Notes: generated from the letters alone by a model not told the origin. DNA of 64,000 bases from Semisulcospira habei (GCA_036245525.1 BTPG01000003.1:190453838-190517837); one strand, 5' to 3'. Numbered from the stretch's first letter, positions 10,020-21,747 are shown. Numbers and translations are program-made.

Positions 10020-12894
10020 CTAGTTGGCTTTGTGTATAGGAATCCAGCATCCACCGCCGAGTGGTATGACGACTTTGTACAGGTGATAGATAAAGTGAAT
10101 GACACAGGCAGGGATATACTCATTCTCGGTGATTTTAACATTGACATCTCAAAACCCCACTCGATGTGGCAATGTACAACAATGCTGTTTGGACTAAAAC
10201 AGATGATTACCACTGCAACCAGAGTTAACCCACTCTTCGTGTACTTTGATTGACCACATCTATACTAACAACCCTCAAGCTATCACGGAAACTGATGTCC
10301 CTTCACTAGCTGTCAGTGACCACTTTCCCATCACCTGTACATGGTCAAGTTATGTTCCTAAACAGAGCCGAACCCAACATCTATACATTACTTACAGATG
10401 TTTTAGAAAAATAGATAGAGATAGTTTCCTTCATGACCTCAGTTTTTTGCCGTTCCATGAAGTTTACAATCACAATGACCCCGATGTAGCGCTCTCACTG
10501 TGGCTTGAGCTGTTCCTCGGAGTGCTAAATAAGCATGTCCCTTTAAAAAGGAAACGAGTCCGGTGCCGTGAGCCCCCCACCTGGATTACGGAAGAGATTA
10601 AACAAACCATGGAAGCCAGAAATCGAGCCAAGAGGGACAAAGATTTTATTAAGTTCAAAAGGTTACGTAACAGAGTCAAATACCTTATCCGGGAGGCACA
10701 AAAAGCACTGGTAGAGAAAACCATACGTGGCGAGAATCCGTCTTCAATATGGAAAGTTTTAAACTTACAAACCAACTCTAGTAAAAATCATTCTGCAAAT
10801 TACGACTGCCAACCTTACAGCCGATGCTTTTAACGACCACTTTATTTTAGCCCCGAAATCTTTACTACATGCTGAAGGTTAGGATCAGGTGGAACATGTC
10901 GCATCGCAGAAGCTTAGTGACTTTTGTAAGCAAAGACTGTCCGCGGGCGATGCTTTTAATATCCCCTTCATCGCTGTACATGACGTGGGCAGATTTATTT
11001 CTAGTCTCAAGAACAAAAAGTCAGCTTGCATTGATGGCATCAATGGTTTTATCCTCGAACTTTCTCTTCCATACATTGTGGAAAGCTTAACATATATTTA
11101 CAACCTATGTATTCAAAATAATATTTTTTTTTCCGGCGGCTTTCAAAAAATCTAAAGTGGTACCTATACCCAAAACAACAGACACATCTGATCCAAATAA
11201 TTTTCGGCCTATATCCATATTATCTATTCTGTCGACGCCTATTGAGAAGCATGTACACAAACATCTTCTAGAATTCCTCGAAGAAAAGTCTCTCCTGAAT
11301 AAATATCAATCTGGTTTTCGCCCTAAACATTCGTGTGACACTGCCTTGGTTCATATGATTGACACTTGGCTGCTCAACATCAACAAAAACAAAATGTCTG
11401 GTGCTGTCTTTCTAGACCTAAAAAAAGCGTTCGACCTTATAAACCACGAAATTTTATTAGAGAAACTAGACTGCTACTTTAACAATAACAGCCCAGGGAC
11501 ACTCTCATTCTTTCGCTCATATATCATAGGGAGAATTAAAACTGTGTACATCAATGCTACCTTCTCTTCTGAAAAGCGTGTTGAGTATGGCGTGCCCCAG
11601 GGATCTATACTAGGACAGTTACTTTTCTGTTTGTTTATAAATGATCTTCCACTTCATATATCAAATCCAAATACCGAATGTGACATGTTTGCCGATGATT
11701 CAACTCTTCACGCTGGCCGGAAAACTGTACCTGAAATATCAAGCAATCTTCAGCGTAGTCTTCAGGATGTCTCACTGTGGTGCAAAAATAATCAAATGCT
11801 TGTTAATCCATCCAAAACGAAAAGCGTGCTAATCACAACACGCCAAAAGCATCAGCTCCGCCCCCATTCACTTATCCTCTCTTTTGATTCAGTTCCCATT
11901 GAGCAAGTCAAGGAATATCGCTTCCTCGGGGTAATTGTTGATGACCAACTGTGCTGGTTGCCCCATCTAACACAACTAGGGAAAACATTATCAAAGAAGC
12001 TATTTTTACTGTCAAGATGAAAATCTATCATTGATACTAAGACACGAAAGCTATTTTTCAACTCCTACATAAAACCTCACATTGACTACGCATCTACTAT
12101 TTGGGACGGCTGTAGTAAGGCTAACCTTAAGCGGATTAATTCTCTATACAATCGCGCAGTTAAACGGATCCCCCCCAATCTCCTCTCTAACTTTGGAGGA
12201 AAAGTTTCAGGCAACAGCGCTCCTTCCTTTAAATCAACACCTTACGTTAAATAAGTGTGTACTTATGCACAAAGCACTGAACGGGAAAGCCCCCCTCTAC
12301 CTAGCTAAGCTTTTCACTGAAAGCGAAAGGGTTTACAGCACTTTGAGGAACAGTCTCGTCATTGAACGGCCCCGAATTGACTTGTTTAAATCCAGTCTTT
12401 CGTACGCGGGTGCCTATTTATGGAACTCACTTCCTCCACATATACAGCAAACGAGACATCTTCCATTGTTTAGGACGAAAGCTTTTAAATACATCTCTGA
12501 GCAAACTTGAAAGAAACGTAGATAATATGTCCAAAAGAGCCATGTCAATGATTTCCTGTGGTCCTCCGTTTTGCACTTGTTAACTTTTACATAATATCTC
12601 TCTTTATCGTAGTGTTTTGCCTCCTCACTAAATCCTACATATGAGTAGCTGTATCATAAGCGTGCAGTCGCTTTCTTTAAACACACTTTACATCGCACCC
12701 CCCCCCCCCAAGACCCTGTCATTTTACTGTGTGTGTGTGTGTGTAATCTTCAGCGACTTTGGAACTTGTATCAGAATGTAACACAAGTGGCCTTGTTGTG
12801 TGCTGTTAGCAAACTGTTTTAATGTTGTAGTTTAGCAAGGACAAACATGAAAAGAGGCCTGTGCGCCTATTGTTTCCATCCTTGAGAAATAAAT

Positions 12895-12915
<21 letters not shown>
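10020..12915 (+). mobile_element. non-LTR retrotransposon, CR1/Jockey-like group, 5'-truncated and frameshifted
   Basis: The C-terminal part of an AP-type endonuclease is present (GDFNID near 10125, SDHFPI near 10310). The reverse transcriptase follows with NNFRPISIL, YQSGFRPKHS, FLDLKKAFD, GVPQGSILG and the active-site FADD (about 11690). The C-terminal region includes AYLWNSLPPHIQ. Frame breaks occur near 10250, 10835, 11155 and 12020, so no full protein can be made. It ends AAATAAATAATC followed by (ATTC)n, a microsatellite-type 3' tail. It lies in intron 3 of the large gene, in the same orientation. Confidence 0.9.
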
Positions 12916-13150
<235 letters not shown>

Positions 13151-13179
13151 GTGTGTCTGGTGTCAATCATGTACCATCG

Positions 13180-13278
13180 CAATGCGTAAACCGGCCATCG
13201 GGTCGGTGTTCGCCTGTATACGGCCCTGCGCGGGCCAACGGTGGCTGACATCAGCCCAAAGGTTTTTGCGCACTGGGA
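13180..13278. repeat. palindromic element, family D, degenerate
   Basis: ATGCGTAAACCGGCCATCGG and ATCAGCCCAAAGGTTTTTGCGCA form the outer arms. The inner stem is partly lost. Confidence 0.65.
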
Positions 13279-13485
13279 TGGAACCCGTTTTCTCCCTTGA
13301 CACATAGCAACGCGAAGTGCCACATTGTTGCAATGGCATAAAATGGCACTCCTTTACATCGCTAAGCTTCAAGGGTAAAGGCATTGCGGATAAAGTCAAA
13401 ATGGCACAATGACATGTCTATGTGTATGGTATCTTTTTGAAATAACGTGAACGTTTTTCATTCGGTACTGTGCCTTTCCTTCCAG

Positions 13486-13632
13486 TCGATACCATGCAAA
13501 GCCTGCGAAATGAAAATTGCAAGTCAGGAGGCGGCGACGGACAGCAAGAGCGAAGCTTTCCAAATTCCCCCACCCTTAAGACGTCCCACCGCAGGTTCTC
13601 CGGTAGATCCACAGCTTTGTCCATGCAGACAG
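13486..13632 (+). CDS. large gene, exon 4: second Cys-containing module
   Basis: The acceptor CTTCCAG ends at 13485 and the donor ACAG|GTACGT follows 13632. The exon has 49 codons in phase 0 at both ends. The peptide starts [13 protein letters not shown], continues [12 protein letters not shown] and ends DPQLCPCRQ. It aligns with exon 3 over most of its length, which indicates exon duplication. Symmetric phase lets it be skipped without a frameshift. Confidence 0.8.
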
Positions 13633-13649
13633 GTACGTTGCCCAAACGT

Positions 13650-13725
13650 CGGTATATCCATTTTGAGAAAGCGAGATTATCATTGCTATTCAATGAAAAT
13701 TGCGCCTTTCTCATAAATGGTCATA
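13650..13725. repeat. family I palindrome
   Basis: AAAGCGAGATTATCATTG and its near complement CAATGAAAATTGCGCCTTT flank a CTATT loop. Confidence 0.55.
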
Positions 13726-13726
13726 C

Positions 13727-13836
<110 letters not shown>

Positions 13837-14106
13837 GTACGAGCCAGCGTGCGTTCGTGAGTGTGTGTGTGAATGTGAGTGCCTGCGCTAATAATTATGT
13901 GTGTTTGTGTGTGTGTGTGTGTGATTTTGTTTGTGCGTGCGTATGTGTGTGTACATTGCTCGAAATGAGTTAGGTATTAGAGCATTGTGGTGTTTGTGAT
14001 CATGTGTATGGACAGTCGGTAGTTTAGTTGTAGCAACGGCAAGTTTGACAATTAGTCATGTAATCAAATGCTTTTACAGTTGTAAAATAAAAGTTCATTG
14101 TTCATT

Positions 14107-14230
<124 letters not shown>

Positions 14231-14324
14231 CGGTCTGTCTGATGTGTTTTTCAGCCTTGTACCATTATCCCGACATTGTTTTAATGGGAGAAAAATGGCA
14301 CTTTACATCACTAATCATCCTGGT

Positions 14325-14430
14325 TTAACCCTTTGAATGTCGGTATCGGTTTTGTCGCCATGATTCCTGTAGAAATTATTCCTGTAGAAATCATCGCGAC
14401 AAAAACCGCTAACAAAGGTCAAAGGGTTAA
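14325..14430. repeat. palindromic element, family A, TTAA on both sides
   Basis: The borders are TTAA-CCCTTTG and CAAAGGG-TTAA. The loop holds a duplicated CCTGTAGAAAT segment, so this copy is longer than its relatives. Confidence 0.75.
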
Positions 14431-14536
14431 GGAATTGTGGGTAAAGTCGAAATAGCGCAAGAATTATGTCTGAGTGTATTGTATCTTTCTGATATGATGT
14501 GGCCTGTCTTAAGTCTGTCTCAATCTTATATTATGG

Positions 14537-14735
14537 CATTTTTGGCTCACGTGCGAAGCAAAAGTCGACTCATCGCAACGGTCACGGGGGTTTCACAGAT
14601 GTGTGAAAACTGATAAATATTTTTTGAAAACATGGATTTTGTGGGTGCAGAAGCCATTCCTTTACTCATTGTCACACATGTGTGGATCGGTCATACTCGT
14701 GAGCTGCGAGGGCTTTGCCTTTCTTGTTCTAATAT
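14537..14735 (+). repeat. dispersed repeat family Q, copy 2, internally deleted
   Basis: It has the family start TTTTGGCTCACGTGCGAAGC and the family end (GATCGGTCATAC, GGGCTTTGCCTTTCTTG) but lacks most of the centre. Confidence 0.7.
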
Positions 14736-15005
14736 ATTTATATAAAGTGGACGTTCTTCTTCGGTACTGTCTCAGACGTAAGCAGCTGCAATACAATACA
14801 ATTTTCACGATACACAAATGTTTGTCTTGCATAGTTTGGACGAACATACAGCATACAGAACAATTTGGAAATGAAAGTGACTTGGAAGTGTTTATACTTT
14901 TAACTTCTATTATAAGGAGAAAAAAAAGCCTAATATCGACATTTCCAAATTGTTGTGCTTTCCTCTGAAGAATATTCATACCAGTTCAGCAAAAAGAACG
15001 GCCAT

Positions 15006-15089
15006 GACTGTTCAAGGGTGGTGCTAGAATTGTTTGGCGCCTCTAGGTGCCAAGCGATTCTTGCAGCACTCTTGAACTATCATAGTCGA
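15006..15089. repeat. palindromic element, family B
   Basis: GACTGTTCAAGGGTGGTGC and its complement surround GGCGCC/GGTGCC. Confidence 0.7.
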
Positions 15090-15204
15090 CCCGCCATATC
15101 TTCTTGTCGTGTGTCTGCGCTGAACTTTTTTTTAATTGTGTGAATGAGACGGACACCTTGATTTGCCTATTTTTCGGAACGAATAATCTTCCATCTTGAA
15201 CGAA

Positions 15205-15285
15205 TTATCTCATTCTGGACGTGCCTTCTCCGGATACGCGGCATAGAGCCGCGAATCCGAATGCAGAATGTCTCGAATGTGTTAA
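15205..15285. repeat. palindromic element, family H
   Basis: The arms GGACGTGCCTTCTCCGGATA and its diverged complement end in CTCGAATGTG-TTAA. The right TTAA (15282-15285) is also the left border of the adjacent family B element. Confidence 0.65.
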
Positions 15286-15452
15286 CCCATTCAGCCCTGA
15301 CGCACTACAGCAGGAGATGGGTCGACCATGATAATTCAAGGGTAGTGCCAGATTAGCTTGGCACCTGTCGATCCATCTCCTGCAACAGGTGCGTAGTCGT
15401 TAGATGACGCCTGCAAAATTGGGAAATACGTGCGTCGAGCTGAGTGAGTTAA
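15282..15452. repeat. family B element with half of the core hairpin deleted, TTAA on both sides
   Basis: The left end TTAA-CCCATTCAGCCCTGACGCA and right end GTCGAGCTGAGTGAG-TTAA are intact. One side of the central stem is missing after GATTAGCTTGGCACC. Confidence 0.75.
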
Positions 15453-15769
15453 ATGATTACAGTCTACCTCGCTTATCGTACAAGTTCGGATATAACAAAT
15501 GGGATATAAAAACGCTTTATCAGAGGTGCCCACGACACTACATGTATGTGTAAATTACTTTGCTTATCGTGAACTTCAGCAAGAAAAACTGGGTCCCCTT
15601 GCGATTTGATGTATCCGAGGTTTTCTGTATTTTCATGCATATATATTAAATTAAATTAATTACTGAATTAAATTAAATTCTGAGAATGCTCTTGCTACGC
15701 TAATGCCATGGAATTCCAGGCTGGTAAACTTGCATTGTGTCATCAGGACATCAGCTGCCCTGTTTGTGA

Positions 15770-16170
15770 TTGCATCGCCTACTAGTTCTAGAAAGGAGAT
15801 GGGGTTAGTGGGAGAGAAGGAATGACAGATCCATCATTTTAAGCCTTCCACTAAATACCTGCTACATAAAGTAGTAGGGACTACCCCCAGGCGCCCGCAA
15901 TCCGCTGGAGAATATCCAGTCCTCCCCCGAGAGGGGAGGCTAGTGCATGAATATTCCCAAACAGATCTTGGACCTGCTGGATAGATTTTAGTTTTTTGCC
16001 ACCTACAACCGGTTTCGCCCCAAGGGGGGGCTCTTTAGGTAGGCATACGGCGTAACCTTTTAGTGGTTGCATCGCCTACTAGTTCTAGAAAGGAGAGGGG
16101 GTTAGTGGGAGAGAAGGAATGACAGACCTATCATTTTAAGCCTTCCACTGAACACCTGCTACATAAAGTA
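15770..16170. repeat. 401-bp element with 103-bp direct terminal repeats
   Basis: Near-identical copies of a sequence starting TGCATCGCCTACTAGTTCTA occur at 15770-15873 and 16068-16170. They enclose about 194 bp with a GC-rich palindromic centre. The layout resembles a miniature LTR element (TRIM) or a local duplication. No primer-binding site or TG...CA ends were found. It lies just upstream of exon 5. Confidence 0.55.
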
Positions 16171-16241
16171 AAGAAAGAAGAAAGAAAGAAGTATATCACG
16201 CGTTTCCTTCGAAGCCTTACCTCAGTACATTTACTTTACAG

Positions 16242-16452
16242 CAAATCCCAGTTCCCGCTCCACGCACGGTGTGCGTAGCCTGCCAACCGCCCCTCCCGTC
16301 CCCGCCTCCCTGGCTGGTCCAAAAAGTGCCCAGCAACATAAGCATCCCCGTGATGAGCGTGAGACTGCATCCCGTCCCTATGCGGTCCGTGGGGGTGGGG
16401 GAAGACAAGCCGGCCACGGCCGCCGAACCTGAACCGGAAAAGATGGTCATGG
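16242..16452 (+). CDS. large gene, exon 5: Pro-rich, CVAC motif, acidic end
   Basis: The acceptor TTTACAG ends at 16241. A second AG at 16251 would give the wrong phase. The donor ATGG|GTGAGA follows 16452. The exon enters in phase 0 with QIPVPAPRTVCVACQPPL, echoing the FQIPPP start and C-x-AC pattern of exons 3-4. It ends ATAAEPEPEKMVM and leaves after one base of a codon. Confidence 0.7.
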
Positions 16453-16560
16453 GTGAGAGCACTGAGCTATTCACGCGTCATTTCACTCTCTTTAGGCTGA
16501 TCACAGGTCCGGGGAGCCTGTCAACGAGTCATGTGCGCCGTCTGTTTTTGTGTTCACGTA

Positions 16561-16766
16561 TTAAAACCCTTCACTGCCGAGAAAAACTGAACACCCAGCT
16601 GCAAGAGGCATAGATCCTCATGAGCCCCCGCGTAGCGGGGCTCATGAGGATCTATGCCTCTTGCTGAGACTATTTTGCATCCATGTTCTTTTGACGGCTG
16701 CGAGTCTGATGCTGAATTTACGATTTCAAAAACACATTCTACGACCATTCGCAGTGAAAGGTCTAA
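16561..16766. repeat. family C element with TTAA-like borders
   Basis: The left end is TTAAAACCCTTCACTGCC and the right end GCAGTGAAAGGTCTAA. The perfect core hairpin (16597-16667) is built from AGAGGCATAGATCCTCATGA and its complement. Confidence 0.75.
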
Positions 16767-16831
16767 GACATTTCAACGAGCGATTCACGTGGCGACTGGT
16801 TGGCCCACATTTCATAAACTTTATGATTAAT

Positions 16832-17188
16832 AGACCGAAAGGGTTGACTGCCAGTGCTTGTAATTTAGAAAAAAACTACCAAGTGAGTAGGAAAAGCACT
16901 GTCAAGACCGAAACAGCTGTCCAAACCGGTTCAATATCTGGACCCCCACTTGGGGGACCTAGATTTAAATTTCCATGCACCTAGGGGCTGGAACAGTGGA
17001 TATGTGATACGCCCCCTTTCGGGGGGGCTTCCATATGCATTGCTTTCAGTCTCTTACTTAGCGGCCCCCTCTTTCCTATCTTTTTTTTTTTGTGTGCTTG
17101 GACCAAAGTAGATCTATGATCATTGGTCTATCATGCACACTTCTCTCCCTTGACAGTGCTTTTCCTACTCACTTGGTAGTTTTTTTCC
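16832..17188. mobile_element. 357-bp insertion with terminal inverted segment and 13-bp direct flanks
   Basis: TTTATGATTAATA occurs at 16819-16831 and again at 17189-17201, as expected of a target-site duplication. Inside, AACTACCAAGTGAGTAGGAA (about 16870) pairs with its complement near 17170 over some 37 bp. A 13-bp duplication suits retroposition better than cut-and-paste transposition. The class is unknown. Confidence 0.6.
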
Positions 17189-17940
17189 TTTATGATTAAT
17201 ATGTTGTGGCATATAATAGGTGCAGGTAAGAGGCAATGTTGATTATTACATTAAACCACATTTTGCTCGAAATAGTGCCGATAACCGACAGACGTGATTA
17301 CTCGACCCGAATCACAATTTCAGTCCGAAAAGAAACTTTACCTCAAGTCCTTCAGTTTGCGGGTCATTGCGGTGTTCAGGCGAAAAACTAGCAGACGACT
17401 GCGTTTTTTTAGACATCAGTGCCGGGTTCTATTATCGACGTGTTAGTTAGTGAATTCTGCTTGTAATTACATCAAGGATCATGACGGTAAATGCCAGCAG
17501 GATTTGTCTATTTAGTGTTGTTAAACGCGATCGCTTTCGTGAGAAATGCAAGCTGACATCTAATCTAGTGAAACGAATTGTTTCGCATACATGTTTCTGC
17601 TGATGTCTGTCCCCCGTTCGTTTGTGTGCATGGGTAAGATATTTCGAGAACACGTACCAGTTGCCATAAGGAGCTTGTTCACATAGTAGTATGGACATAT
17701 TTTGCGTTCTCGTTCTGACAAATGCAAGTAGAGAGATTGTATCATCTTGGCCTGCAAGGGCTTTTGGGAAGGAAAGTTTATTAAGCAAATTCATGTATAG
17801 TAATGTGTGTGTTGTATGTTAATTCATGTGTCAAAGAAGGGAAAACTGTATGGGGTGGGTACATACTGAAATAGGTTGCTGAATTTCACAATTGCCAAAT
17901 CAAAAACATCACCACCATCAACATCATAGCATTTATCCAG

Positions 17941-18111
17941 AGAAAAGCACACGGCTGGGAGGGGGTACCCGCCTAGCCCACCGTCGTGAGGTCAGCATCT
18001 GGCGGCGAGACGACCAAGACGTTGACCTCAGGGATGACCTGCAGAAGATCATCAACGGCGCATGGGAGGGTCCCGGCAAGCCCCGGGGCAGGGCATACAA
18101 ATCAAGACCAG
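17941..18111 (+). CDS. large gene, exon 6: basic segment
   Basis: The acceptor TATCCAG ends at 17940 and the donor CCAG|GTAAAC follows 18111. Two entering bases complete a Glu codon with exon 5. The peptide EKSTRLGGGTRLAHRREVSI continues WRRDDQDVDLRDDLQKIING and ends GRAYKSRP. It looks folded or helical rather than low complexity, and it may be one of the conserved cores of the protein. Confidence 0.8.
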
Positions 18112-18329
18112 GTAAACTATACGTCTAACAGTAATTTGTGTAAAGAAAAGTAAAATATGATAGTAAAGAAGCTATAAAAACCGAAGTAAATCCAAATCGC
18201 CTCCCTCCCAGCCCCACCCCCTTGAAACGAAAGAGCTTTTACTGCTACTCCGCCCAACGACTCCGCTGATACTACCATTTGGTAGTTTTAGTAAAAGGCA
18301 TCTCGAGAGGCCAAGGAGGAGAGTCCCTT

Positions 18330-18410
18330 TGCCCAGTGCGCAAAGGACATCGGGCTGATGTCAGCCGCCGTTCGTGCGCGGGCCAACGGGGGTCGACGTG
18401 GGCCCGATTG
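18330..18410. repeat. palindromic element, family D
   Basis: CCCAGTGCGCAAAGGACATC begins it. The inner stem is GTGCGCGGGCCAACG with a shortened left side. Confidence 0.7.
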
Positions 18411-18600
18411 TGAGGGTGATTTTGAGAATGAGGGGGGGGGGGGGAAGTCCAGCCACCCCCCCCCCCACCTCCCCGAACGCTCACCCAAAATTTCTTTAAA
18501 ATGCTATAACAAAGTCCCTTTTTAGGGAGTTGGCCACCACCCCCACCCCCACCCCTTTTGTTAGATTTTTTGCGAGAGTTTTCACACGCACACACGCTTA

Positions 18601-19316
18601 ATAATCATCGTCATCATCATCATCGTCATCATCATCATCATCGTCGTCATCGTCATCATCATATTACTAATACAGGCCATTATATGGCTAAAGGCGCCTC
18701 GAACTGAACCCTGATGGACGCTGTCGTGAAAAACACGCATTCACTCTGAAGACAAACACAGTACACGACAGTGCAGGACATTCACGTAGTGCAAAGGGTC
18801 AGCTAAGTTATTGAAGTTTAAACCTGAAGCCGGTACCAAGGTTAAGGGGGAGGAAGAGCCGGAGCACCCGGAGAAAGAACCCTTAACGGTCCGCCCGAAT
18901 TAACGGTGACACTTACTGGAGGAGAAAAGTTCGACTCCGGAACCGGGTATCGAACATTGCACCTTTAGAAAAAAGAAGATAGTGGTAGAAAACCCTTTAA
19001 AATAGAAACAAATAACGACGTTTCGGATCAAAGATCCTTCCTCGGGTGACATGGAAACAAACGTAGAACAGAAAAGAACACGACAGAAAGAAAAGACGTC
19101 ATCCTGTATAGAGAGAATTTAGAATGACGTAAAAAAAACAAAACAAACAAACAAACACAAAAAAACAAAAACAAAACAAAACAAAAAAAAAACCCACACA
19201 CACATAATGAGGCAAATACACATGCACAAAACACGTAGCACAAAACTTACGTCGCTATACATACACGTCACTGCATACACTCGCATTCACTCGTGCCTGC
19301 TGCAGCTCACGCACAT

Positions 19317-19398
<82 letters not shown>

Positions 19399-19412
19399 TG
19401 GATGCTACCTTT

Positions 19413-19467
<55 letters not shown>

Positions 19468-19832
19468 AGCTGCATGTATGCAGTGACGTGTATGTATAGA
19501 GACGTAAGTTTTGTGCTACGTGTTTTGTGCATGTGTATTTGCGTCATAATGTGTGTGTGTGTGGTTTTTTTTTACGTCATTCTAAATTCTCTCTATACAG
19601 GATGACGTCTTTTCTTTCTGTGGTGTTCTTTTCTGTTCTACGTTTGTTTCCATGTCACCTGAGGAAGGATCTTTGATCCGAAACGTCGTTATTTGTTTCT
19701 ATTTTAAAGGGTTTTCTACCACTATCTTCTGTTTTTCTTTCACGTGAAACCCTAGCGGCAACAGTTTTACTACATTGCACCTTTAGAATTGGTGGCAGAC
19801 GCTTTATCACTGCGCCCCTATCTGATACAAGG
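18601..19832 (-). mobile_element. minus-strand SINE, split by a younger insertion
   Basis: Read on the minus strand, a tRNA-like head (19832 to 19789, with GATAAAGCGTCTGCC) continues at 18970 with a B-box-like TGTTCGATACCC. The body runs to about 18665 and matches 1-268. It ends in a (GATGAT)n-type tail (18601-18660). The two parts are separated by an 801-bp insertion. Confidence 0.6.
18971..19771. mobile_element. 801-bp palindromic insertion, Penelope-like terminal motif, 17-bp target duplication
   Basis: Two arms of about 350 bp are almost perfect inverse copies, joined through (AC)n (19318-19394) and (TG)n (19415-19462). The duplication ACATTGCACCTTTAGAA lies at 18954-18970 and 19772-19788. 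Each arm carries CTGAGGA-AGGATC-TTT-GATCC-GAAAC (right copy 19659-19684). This is a hammerhead-like core of the kind known from Penelope-like element termini. No coding region remains and ribozyme activity is not implied. Confidence 0.65.
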
Positions 19833-20161
19833 CTATCTCAATTCACATGTCCTGATAAAGCCTGTGCTGTCTCCGAGTCCACAGTTCCCCATTTCGTTGC
19901 ACTTTTGACATAGTGATCGGCAACGACTTTAGTCACGAGCAAGGCATGTGACATCGCACAGTTTCGAAAGGAAAAATATGTCGATGTAAGGTAAACACAC
20001 TTTCGAAAAGTAGTATAAATGAATACAAAATTATGCGTGATTACAAGTGATCAGTTCGACAGATACATTACAATGCGAGTCAAACCTCGCATTGTATCGA
20101 TGGAACTAAACACGTGTGATTTATTTTGGTAACGAGAGGCCAGGCATAATTTTATCTCTAT

Positions 20162-20271
20162 ACCCAGTAGGCAAAGGATCTCGGGCCCACGACGGCGGCA
20201 GTGGGCCCGCGCACGGCTGTGCGCGGGCCCACTGCGGCCGTTGTGTGCCCGAAAACGTTTTACTACTGGGG
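20162..20271. repeat. palindromic element, family D, nearly perfect
   Basis: CCCAGTAGGCAAAGG...TACTACTGGG bounds the element. The inner stem AGTGGGCCCGCGCAC pairs perfectly. It ends 26 bp before exon 7. Confidence 0.8.
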
Positions 20272-20297
20272 TACTGTTGTTTAATATGATACCTTAG

Positions 20298-20468
20298 GCA
20301 GTAGAGGGCGGAGCCCTGCGCGTTGGAAGAAAGAACGTGGACCGGTGGATGTGGAGGTTGCCGATTACTACACACTGGTGGACGGGGACGGCGCGGAACA
20401 AGATAAGGACGAGGTGGAAGAGGAGGAGGATGAGAATAGCGTATTGAGCGATGAAAGAATACTTGAGG
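20298..20468 (+). CDS. large gene, exon 7: acidic segment
   Basis: The acceptor ACCTTAG ends at 20297 and the donor GAGG|GTGAGT follows 20468. The entering GC completes a Gly codon. The peptide starts SRGRSPARWKKERGPVD, then becomes strongly acidic with DEVEEEEDENSVLSDE. It leaves after one base of a codon. The acidic stretch could mediate binding to basic partners. No domain is recognised. Confidence 0.75.
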
Positions 20469-20574
20469 GTGAGTGCAAGATTAAAAATATAAGACTCCAT
20501 GTTTTCAAGTACTGCGCACAAGGACTTCATAGTAATTATTATTTGCATGTAATTATTATTAGTAATTCTGTACT

Positions 20575-20662
20575 GTGAAGGAAAAAGACAGTCAGTTTGG
20601 CGAAAAGCAAGACTTTTAATGCAATACAATGAAAATCTCGCTTTTTACAAAAAATGGGGAGG
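20575..20662. repeat. family I palindrome
   Basis: AAAAGCAAGACTTTTAATGC and its partner with TGAAAATCTCGCTTTTTAC form the arms. Confidence 0.55.
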
Positions 20663-21072
20663 CATATTGAATGTGTATCTCCAGCCTGTTTAATATGCAA
20701 AATAAACCTAAGACATACTATTCACGCTGCACCTTCGTGCACATTTTTCGACCCTTAGTATGCAAAGAGAGTAAGAAATCATTACAGTTACACAGTGTTA
20801 TACATTAAATGCTTTTAACCGCAAACAAATAAAGTATTATCTCTTAGGTGCGGCAGACCATTTAGTAACGCACATCCAATATCAAGAACTACAGACAGCA
20901 CAGACAGTAGGGAGACTTAAAAAAAAAATTCAGGTGCCGAATGGACCACGATTAGACAGGGTATACAAGAAGAGAAACCCCACTCTGTGGGGCTGAGCAT
21001 GGTGACTCCGGGAACTACAAACATAGTTAATCCCACTCAAGTCGCTCAGGGCAGACCGGGGGAGGGGGGGGG
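20663..21072 (-). mobile_element. SINE-like dispersed repeat P, copy 1
   Basis: It is collinear with 50239-50612. Both share CCAATATCAAGA(A/G)CTACA, GAATGGACCA, CTGTGGGGCTGA and the G-rich end. The orientation is taken from the GGGACGTTAAGCAA-type tail seen in the second copy when read on the minus strand. Confidence 0.6.
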
Positions 21073-21532
21073 GGGTGAAGTTGAGCAGAGAAACGTGCAA
21101 TTTTTTAATGTGTTCCTCAGTTATAAATGCATTTTTTTGTTGCTTCTATAGAGCAAAGTGAATAGGCACGTTATGTAAATTAATTAATTTTATTGTTTCT
21201 TCTTCTTCTGCTCCTTCTTATTGGTTGTTGTTGTTAAACGAGATAAAATGAAAATATTGTATTGCAGAAGCACAGTAAGAAAATCAGTCGTCCCGCAAAT
21301 CAAAAACGAACAAAACAAAACAAAACAAAAATCCACCAAACAGTATCAGCTGTATTCATCACCCATTTTTTCATCAACACGGTGGCGGCAAAACAAGCCG
21401 TAAAACCGGTTTTTTTTTTCTTTTCTTATTTACTATCACATCACTGCCGACACATTCACAATAAATTTAGTAAGTTAATTGAACACTTACAGTACTTCGT
21501 TTGATGCCATGCGGGGTGTTTGCGGGACTGGG

Positions 21533-21618
21533 GCCAGTTGCATAAGAGAGCTTAGTCCTGCCCCAGCCACTAAGCAAAGTGGTTGGTGCAGGACTAATCT
21601 CGCTTATGCAACTGGTTC
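21533..21618. repeat. palindromic element, family F
   Basis: The arms CCAGTTGCATAAGAGAGCTT and complement enclose CAGCCACTAAGC. A second copy lies at 39597-39667. Confidence 0.75.
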
Positions 21619-21747
21619 CTGGACCATTAGCCCTGGAAACTGAGTCCTGAAGCGCATTTGCATATACATGTATATGTATGTAGCCGTAAGGTACAAAATC
21701 AGCACACTATGGACAAATCCTTCGCGGAGTTGCAATATCACAGCATA

